Shown piece by piece: positions 58,252 to 64,000 of a stretch of DNA of 64,000 nucleotides (positions are counted from its first letter, which is position 1; every line of letters begins with the position of its first letter). This DNA comes from Apostichopus japonicus. Lineage: Eukaryota > Echinodermata > Holothuroidea > Aspidochirotida > Stichopodidae. The translations under genes and the position numbers were made by a program. The stretch covers positions 13,923,310 through 13,987,309 of the forward strand of contig NC_092575.1 in the NCBI RefSeq assembly GCF_037975245.1, written 5' to 3'. A model generated the notes under the pieces. That model searched no databases. It saw only the letters and a list, made by a program, of their open reading frames with translations, and was not told the DNA's origin.

Positions 58252-58397
58252 TAAAGGAAATGTCCTTTTGGTGTCATAAAGCGATTTTTTTCTTTCTTTT
58301 CAACTTAATATGTTGTGCAGAAGAGATGGATGCAAATAAAAATTTCAAAAAAAAAAAAAAAAAAAAATAACGTTCAACATCAATTGCAAACTTAAAT

Positions 58398-59572
58398 TTA
58401 TAGAAAAAAATCGCAAATATTTGGTAAGTTCTTATTTCGCTTACAATCATAGATATAATACTTCATGTGTATTATAAGAAAATTATATGGGTGACTATAT
58501 CCATTTCTGTACCCGAAAAAAATATTTTGTTTTGAAAAGAAGAATTGTTGCTTTAAAAACCGATTCTCTACGTCTAATATGAAAGATCCAGTAAAATTAC
58601 AGTCCCAAAATAGATGTTCGATATTCTCAGTTTCTCTGTTACAGAAGGAACAGACCTCTGTATCATTTATACCCATCAACGCTAAAAGTTTATTTGTTGC
58701 AATAATACGGTGTAAAAATTTAAACTGAAAGTATTGGAGCTTTGCATCTAATACAGTGTAGTATGGAATCTTAAAAAACCTGTCCCAGTCTTTTTTGGTC
58801 AGATCTTTAAAGGAGCAACTCCATTTCTCTCTTGCAGTCGGAACTTTTGATAATCGATGTAAATACATTTTATAGATATGCTGAGAGATAGAGCTAGCCC
58901 GAATGGCATTAAAATACATGATAGTATTGTTGTTCATAACATCAGTACTATGGCAACCTGACCTTTTCCACCACTGGGGAATTGCACTTATTAAACCCCA
59001 ATACAAAGTAAAAGGTATATCAGCATTAAAAACCTGTTTGAACCTTACAAAAGTTAGCGGCTTATTATGCTCATCAAACAGGTCACTAACATAAATAACA
59101 TTTCTATCCATTAAAATGTGATTCATAACAATTTTGTTGTCGATACGAATATGAGAATTGTTCCAAATGACTTGGTTACCGAAATTTTCTGTTGGAGTAG
59201 AGAATGAAATATCACACCAAGCATAGACTATTTGACGAATGAAAGAATTTCTTATCCTATTCACATCATTCTTAGCACAGTTACAATGAAAAATAAACTG
59301 TTTCCCAAACGGCTTCAAATATATATCAAAAAACATTTTCCAAGTACCGTTTATAGCATTTGTATATCGCCTAATCCAGGTACACTTTAAACTGTTTATG
59401 AAACTGATGATGTGTGTAACTTTTAATCCTCCGTTGCCAATAGTATTAATCATGACCAGCCTCTTTACTTTATCGGGGTTTCCCGCCCAAATAAAATCGA
59501 ATAAAATACTTTCTAAATCCTTTACGAAACTATTCGGGGGATTTGGCAACACCATAAATAGGAAAACGAGTT
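58398..59572 (-). pseudogene. Old LINE ORF2, C-terminal third
   Basis: Minus frame: VLPNPPNSFVKDLESILFDF, NFGNQVIWNNSHIRIDN, FQFKFLHRIIATNKLLALMG, CSFCNRETENIEHLFWDC (zinc knuckle), KYYIYDCKRNKNLPNICDFF. A run of seven T shifts the frame at the end; with six the reading would join the last codons at 53272. The upstream side begins LVFLF next to the CR1/L2 insertion. Confidence 0.82.
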
Positions 59573-61695
59573 AATAATAATAATAATAAATACTACTTAT
59601 AAAGCGCCTCCCAGAAATCTCGAAGCGCTGTACAGTGAAGAAAGTCAAAAACAGATAAACCAGGCTAAGAAACCAAAAGATGCAAACTCAGAAAGATACG
59701 AAATACAATATACAGAAAAAAAAACAGCTAAGAGGATAAGACTATAGTAACCTACAAAAATAAAACAGGCTAAAAAGCAAAGTAATAGTAACCAAATAAA
59801 AAGAAGGAAATACTGTGACAGTTAAAAACAGCTAAAAAGGTAAGTTTTCAAATCTTTCTTAAAACGGTTAAGATGAGGTGCTTCACGAAGGTCCCAAGGC
59901 AAATTGTTCCAGACTTCGGGAGCTGCAGCGCTGAAACATCTGTCTCCGTAGAATCTAGTGTTGCACCTGCGAGGACGACAAAGGAGGGTTTCGGACGACG
60001 AGCGGAGACGACGTTGTGGTGAGTAGGAAGCGACGAGGTCCGTCAGATAACTAGGGGCCATACCGTGAATAGCTTTGAAGGCAAGAAGGGCAACTTTGTA
60101 ACGAATGCGAAGATGGAGGGGCAGCCAGTGCAGATCACGGAGGATTGGAGTAATATGGTCGTGCTTCTTGGAACGTGTGACAAGACGGGCGGCCGAGTTC
60201 TGAATGAGCTGAAGTTTGGAAAGTTCAGTGGATGGAATGCCGTACAGGAGGCTGTTGCAGTAGTCCAAGCGGGACGTAATGAATGCATGGACGAGTCGTT
60301 CAGTAGATTTGCGGTCGAGGTATTTGGCGAGTTGTCCGATCTTGTATAATGCGAATGAAGCTGCGGAGGCGGTGTTCTTTACATGATGTTTCATGTTGAG
60401 GTTACAATCAACGATGACTCCGAGGCTCTTAGCTTTCAATACAGTGTCAACGAATGAATCATCAACTGCAATTTTAGGTGATGTTGGGCACTTCCGGAAT
60501 TTCGAAGAGATATGCAGGACCTCTGTTTTAGAGTCATTGAACATTAATTTGTTCTGTATGCTCCAGGACTTAATGTCACGTATGCAGGACTCCAGACGAG
60601 ATATCGAAATTTCACGGTTACCAGGTAAGATACAGTTGGATATCGTCGGCGTAGGACATATAATCTATACCATGAGCGGAGACGATATCCCCAAGTGGAG
60701 CAACATACATGGCGAAAATGGATGGTCCCAGTACGGAGCCTTGTGGCACGCCGTCATTGAGGTTACGCGGGATCGAGCGGGCTCCTCTTATATTTACAGA
60801 AAAACTGCGGCCCCTCAAATAGGATTCGAACCACTTCCGAGCTGTGGCAAGAATACCGTAGCGGTTCTGAAGACGTTCAAGTATGATTTCGTGATCGATT
60901 GTATCGAAGGCCGCAGAGAAATCCAATAAAACCAGCACAGCTTCTTGACAATGATCGACAGCTTCCAAGAGATCGTTCTGTATACGAAGCATAGCTGTCT
61001 CAGTGCTGTGGTGCTTACGGTACGCGGATTGTTTCGGAGCATGCAAACCCTCCCGTTGGAGGTAATCATTGATTTGGACAGCGGCTGCTCGCTCTATAGT
61101 CTTAAAGATGAACTTCAGGTTCGAAATCGGACGGTAATTCTGTTGGTTGTTTTTATTCAAGTTTGTCTTCTTCAGAATGGGAACAACTTGAGCAGATTTC
61201 AAAGAATCCGGGATAACTCCAGTTGAAAGTGAGTAATTGACGATGCTCGTAATGTGTGGAAGCAGAAGATCCAAACAAGACTTTAGAACGTCCATAGGAA
61301 TTGGGTCCAGAGAACAGGACGAAGAAGGCGATTTCATTATGAGCTTCCGAACTCTCTCATCGTCCACATGATCAAATGAAGTAAACGTGCTTTCACAATG
61401 AGCAGACACATTCACAGAAATATCCGGTGGCGTAAGGTTGTCAAGTTTGTCACGGAGATTGCGGACTTTGTCATTAAAGAACGCAGCAAATTCCTCAGCA
61501 AGTGATGCGTCCGAGACATGATCAGGTAAGGTATGAGAGCTAGATGGTTTGCACATGCGATCAATAAGCTGAAATAATTGCCGGTCACTGCAATTTTCGA
61601 TTTGATCCCGATGATAATTTTGCTTGGCTCCGTCGAGCAAATTACGATAAAGCTCACATTTCTGGAAGTACAACTGTCTGTCGATCATTGAGCCA
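59573..61695 (-). mobile_element. 5'-truncated CR1/L2-like LINE inserted in the old LINE
   Basis: It interrupts the old ORF2 between TFALSQL and VFLF. The 3' end is a (TTA)n tract (59572-59590 on plus as taataata). The pentamer gagtt flanks it (59568-59572, 61696-61700), a short or coincidental duplication. It is in the same orientation as the host LINE. The endonuclease and 5' UTR are missing. Confidence 0.85.
59822..61690 (-). pseudogene. CR1/L2-like reverse transcriptase with one frameshift
   Basis: First part (61690 to about 60640): RPISNLKFIFKTIERAA, LLDFSAAFDTIDHEII, GVPQGSVLGPSIFAMYV, MSYADDIQLYL. A frameshift with stop follows YLTW near 60620-60650. The reading continues SRLESCIRDIKSWSIQNKL, NDSKTEVLHISSKF, LDYCNSLLYGIP, HDHITPILRDLHWLPLHLR, AIHGMAPSYL and ends KDLKTYLFSCF at 59822. 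The catalytic YADD is kept, but the frame break and absent endonuclease make it non-functional. Confidence 0.85.
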
Positions 61696-62292
61696 GAGTT
61701 GCGACAAAGCAAATGTTTTCACAATGATATTACGCCCTATAGGGGTCAAATCTCTAGATGACCATAATCTCAAGGTATTCTTCAGTCTAGAAAGTTTCGG
61801 TTGATAATTCAGCCGGAACAGATCGTTGCCATCACCCGTAAAAGTGATCCCAAGCATCTGAACTGGTCCATGCGTAATAGTAATGTTAAAGTCATATATT
61901 GCAGCTGGAATATGATTACTAATTGGGCCCAGCGGAAAAAGAATAGACTTGGACATATTCATAGACAAACCAGAAGCTTCTTTTAACAGTTTAAAAATAC
62001 GAATCATCTCCGTAATCGTGGTCACACTGCCATCAAGAAAAAGTGTGGTGTCGTCGGCATATTGCATAATTTTTACTTCTGTGTTACTTATTCTAATACC
62101 CTTAATGATCTCATTATTCTGTACTTTTATGGCAAATACCTCGGCCACCAAGATAAATAAATATGGGCTTAATGGGCATCCCTGGCGGACTCCCGGTTGA
62201 AGTGGAAAGAAACCCGTCGAATAACCATTGTTACAAATACAACTATGACAGTTACTATAAAAAACATCTATCCAATTTTTAAACTAATACCA
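61696..62292 (-). pseudogene. Old LINE reverse transcriptase, middle part
   Basis: After a frameshift near 62275 the minus frame reads NWIDVFYSNCHSCICNNGYS, VRQGCPLSPYLFILVAEVFA, VKIMQYADDTTLFLDG, GPVQMLGITFTGDGNDLFRL, NYQPKLSRLKNTLRLWSSRD, VKTFALSQL, then meets the CR1/L2 insertion. It aligns with the same segment of the intact LINE (YADDTTIFLDN, SFALSQL). Confidence 0.82.
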
Positions 62293-63235
62293 AAGTTGAA
62301 ATATGAAAGAGTTGTTTTAACGAACGACCATTCTAACTTATCAAAGGCTTTTTCGAAATCTACAAGAAACAAAAACCCTGGGATTTCTTGATGAGAGCAA
62401 TACTCTATTAAGTCTAAGACAAATCTAATGTTTTCCCCAATAAATCTATTTTTCAAAAAACCGGTCTGCTGAGGACCAATGATATTATGGATAACAGATT
62501 TTAATCTAGAAGCTATCGCTTTCGCGCCAATTTTATAGTCAGTATTCAGGAGTGTGATGGGCCGATAATTTTGTAAAAAGGCAGGACTCTTGTCAGGTTT
62601 TAAAATTAATGTCACAATGCCTCTTGACTGCTCCGCCGCCAGACTCCCATTGTCATACCCATAATTTAACGAATCTATTACCAATTGCCCTATTAAAGGC
62701 CAAAAAGTTTTGTAAAAGTTCACAGATAGTCCGTCACTGCCTGGGGCTTTGTCGTTATGCATCGCTGATAGAGCTTGGTAGCACTCATCTAGAGTGAGGA
62801 CACCATCACAAGACTGTACATCGATATTTTGGTCTGGTAGCCCGTTAAAGAAAGGGACGGGAATGCATCCATCTGAGCTGTAGAGCTCCTTATAAAAATT
62901 CTTCATCTCCTCGAGAATACGGTCCTTGTCCATAACAATACTACCGTTACTTTTCTCAAGTCGTTGAATCGAATTAAGTGATTTGTTCCTTCTTTCTAAA
63001 TTTAAAAAATATTTTGAGTTTTTTTCTCCTTCTTCCACCCAACGTGCACGAGACCTGATGATGGTACCCCGGAGCTTATAGTCATAAAGTAACATAAGTT
63101 CGTTGTGGGCTTCCTTAAATCGTGATCGTACATTTGCTGATTCCTCAAGATATAATTGTTGTTCAAGCTCGGCAATTTTATTAATAAGATCATGTTCTTT
63201 TGCCCGTCTCTCTTTGGCCCGAATCTTTCGAGAAA
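62268..63235 (-). pseudogene. Old LINE linker and reverse transcriptase N-terminal part
   Basis: The minus frame begins after a frameshift near 63230: RAKERRAKEHDLINKIAELE, GTIIRSRARWVEEGEKNSKY, GSDGLSVNFYKTFWPLIGQL, LLNTDYKIGAKAIASRLKSV, GPQQTGFLKNRFIGENIRFV, FLVDFEKAFDKLEW, ending at a stop near 62268 caused by the next frameshift. Confidence 0.82.
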
Positions 63236-64000
63236 GTCATGCTAGTCTTACGAATGTTAAACTTTAACATCTCCCATCGCCGTGTAGGGTCCTGATCAGT
63301 ATCCTTCTCTAGCCCATTACGAATTAGTTCATTGATGAGATCAATATAGATTTGGTCATGCAGAAGCGAGTTGTTTAATTTCCAATAGCCTGGGCCTCTG
63401 CTAACTAATTGGGTGGAGATTGATAGACAGATGAATGAATGATCGGATTGAATGCCAGGGGAGAAAACATTATCAGTAACTGCATAACTTTCCGGTCTTG
63501 ATATAAGGAAGTAGTCCAGCCTGCAGTGTATACCTGGTGTTACATTGGAGCTCCAAGTATAGTTTTTAACAAAAGGATTTCGTTCTCTCCAGATATCAAT
63601 AAGGTTATGTGAATCCATTAACTCTAAGCATTTTTCTCGCGCTTTGAAATTAGTTCTTTTGTTTCCGCCAATTTTGTCCAGGTCTAGGTTAAAAACAAAG
63701 TTAAGATCTCCTCCACAGATAATGGTATCACCCTGAAAATTATTTAAAACATTCGATATGCTGGTGAAAAACATGGGTGTGTCAATATTTGGAGCATAAA
63801 TACTGGCGATTGTGTATATACGTTGATGGGTTTGAATGTCAAGTATCACTAATCTTCCAAGTGCATCGGATGCCTCCTTGAGAACTTTAAAGGTTAAGCG
63901 GGGATTCAATAGTATACATACACCTCGACTTGTTGCTGAACCGTGAGAGAAAACAATACGTCCACCCCATTCATTCTGCCAGTATTTAAAATCCGATAAA
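63190..64000 (-). pseudogene. Old LINE endonuclease domain, running off the window
   Basis: Open from the window edge: FKYWQNEWGGRIVFSHGSA, then SIYAPN, CGGDLNFVFNLDLDKIGG, RLDYFLIS, IQSDHSF, GPGYWKLNNSLL. It has the same motif order as the intact LINE endonuclease. The frame breaks near 63230. ORF1 and the 5' end lie beyond 64000. Confidence 0.82.

Larger units (their letters stand above)
53273..58366 (+). mobile_element. Full-length L1/Tx1-like LINE, two intact ORFs, 15-bp target duplication
   Basis: Flanked by ataacgttcaacatc at 53258-53272 and 58367-58381. The element has a 5' UTR of about 158 bp, ORF1 (53431-54213), a spacer of about 310 bp, ORF2 (54523-58251), a short 3' UTR and a poly(A) tail of about 21 (58347-58367). 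Both frames are open and all catalytic motifs are present. It is probably a recent insertion and possibly mobilisation-competent (inference). It sits in antisense orientation within the C terminus of an older related LINE. Confidence 0.92.
52878..64000 (-). mobile_element. Old L1/Tx1-like LINE, split by two later LINE insertions, continuing past the window
   Basis: ORF2 pieces occur in order on the minus strand: endonuclease (64000-63190), linker and reverse-transcriptase N-terminal part (63240-62268), reverse transcriptase with QYADDT (about 62290-61696), C terminus with CSFC...HLFWDC zinc knuckle (59572-58390), and the last 36 codons (53272-53162, ending TGA). The CR1/L2-like element at 59573-61695 and the full-length LINE at 53273-58366 are both inserted within it. 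Frameshifts lie near 63230, 62275 and in a T-run near 58400. The 3' UTR and A-rich/(AAT)n tail end near 52878. It is related to the intact LINE but is a different family. Confidence 0.85.

Noticed and set aside
60065-61226. Plus-strand frames of 93-178 aa
   Set aside because: Antisense shadows of the CR1/L2-like reverse transcriptase.

Overview
This is a transposon-saturated stretch of an animal nuclear genome. Genes have introns with GT..AG junctions, and there are LINEs, a tRNA-derived SINE, hAT-type MITEs, foldback elements and long microsatellites; there is no operon logic. Secreted C-type lectin genes, abundant TAGGCCTA-like palindromes and foldback transposons built from short tandem repeats suggest a marine deuterostome, most likely an echinoderm. 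That placement is inference.

Host genes are few. The 3' end of an unrecognised gene lies at 1-2508 (+, four exons). A C-type lectin gene runs from 32483 to 28581 (-, three exons, complete CDS of 180 aa). A second lectin-like gene, incomplete and possibly broken, runs from 38065 to 34857 (-). A single decayed lectin exon sits at 52629-52756 (-). Two isolated exon candidates are at 40450-40585 and about 45891-46096 (+).

Mobile DNA fills the rest. (1) A foldback element with 20-bp sub-repeats spans 4364-6266. (2) A 13.3-kb inverted-repeat element spans 9564-22842, is flanked by a perfect 11-bp direct repeat and has a right arm of about fourteen 180-bp units; it holds a decayed P-element-like transposase, a TTAA MITE, SINE pieces, one hAT MITE and a second hAT element that itself contains a third. 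(3) A third foldback, made of AGATATCT-containing units, sits in intron 1 of the lectin gene at 30983-32048. (4) Ten hAT-type non-autonomous elements are delimited, nine of them with 8-bp duplications. (5) A Penelope-type GIY-YIG fragment lies at 38330-38904.

The right end (52.9-64 kb) is a three-layer LINE nest. An old L1/Tx1-like element on the minus strand, whose tail is the (ATT)n tract at 52.9-53.05 kb, was split twice: by a CR1/L2-like element at 59573-61695, and by a full-length L1/Tx1-like element with two intact ORFs at 53273-58366 that carries a 15-bp target duplication.

The strongest candidate for something undescribed is the 13.3-kb foldback with its P-like transposase relic. Next is the observation that the two smaller foldbacks share their terminal sequence and 6-bp duplication although their internal repeats differ.
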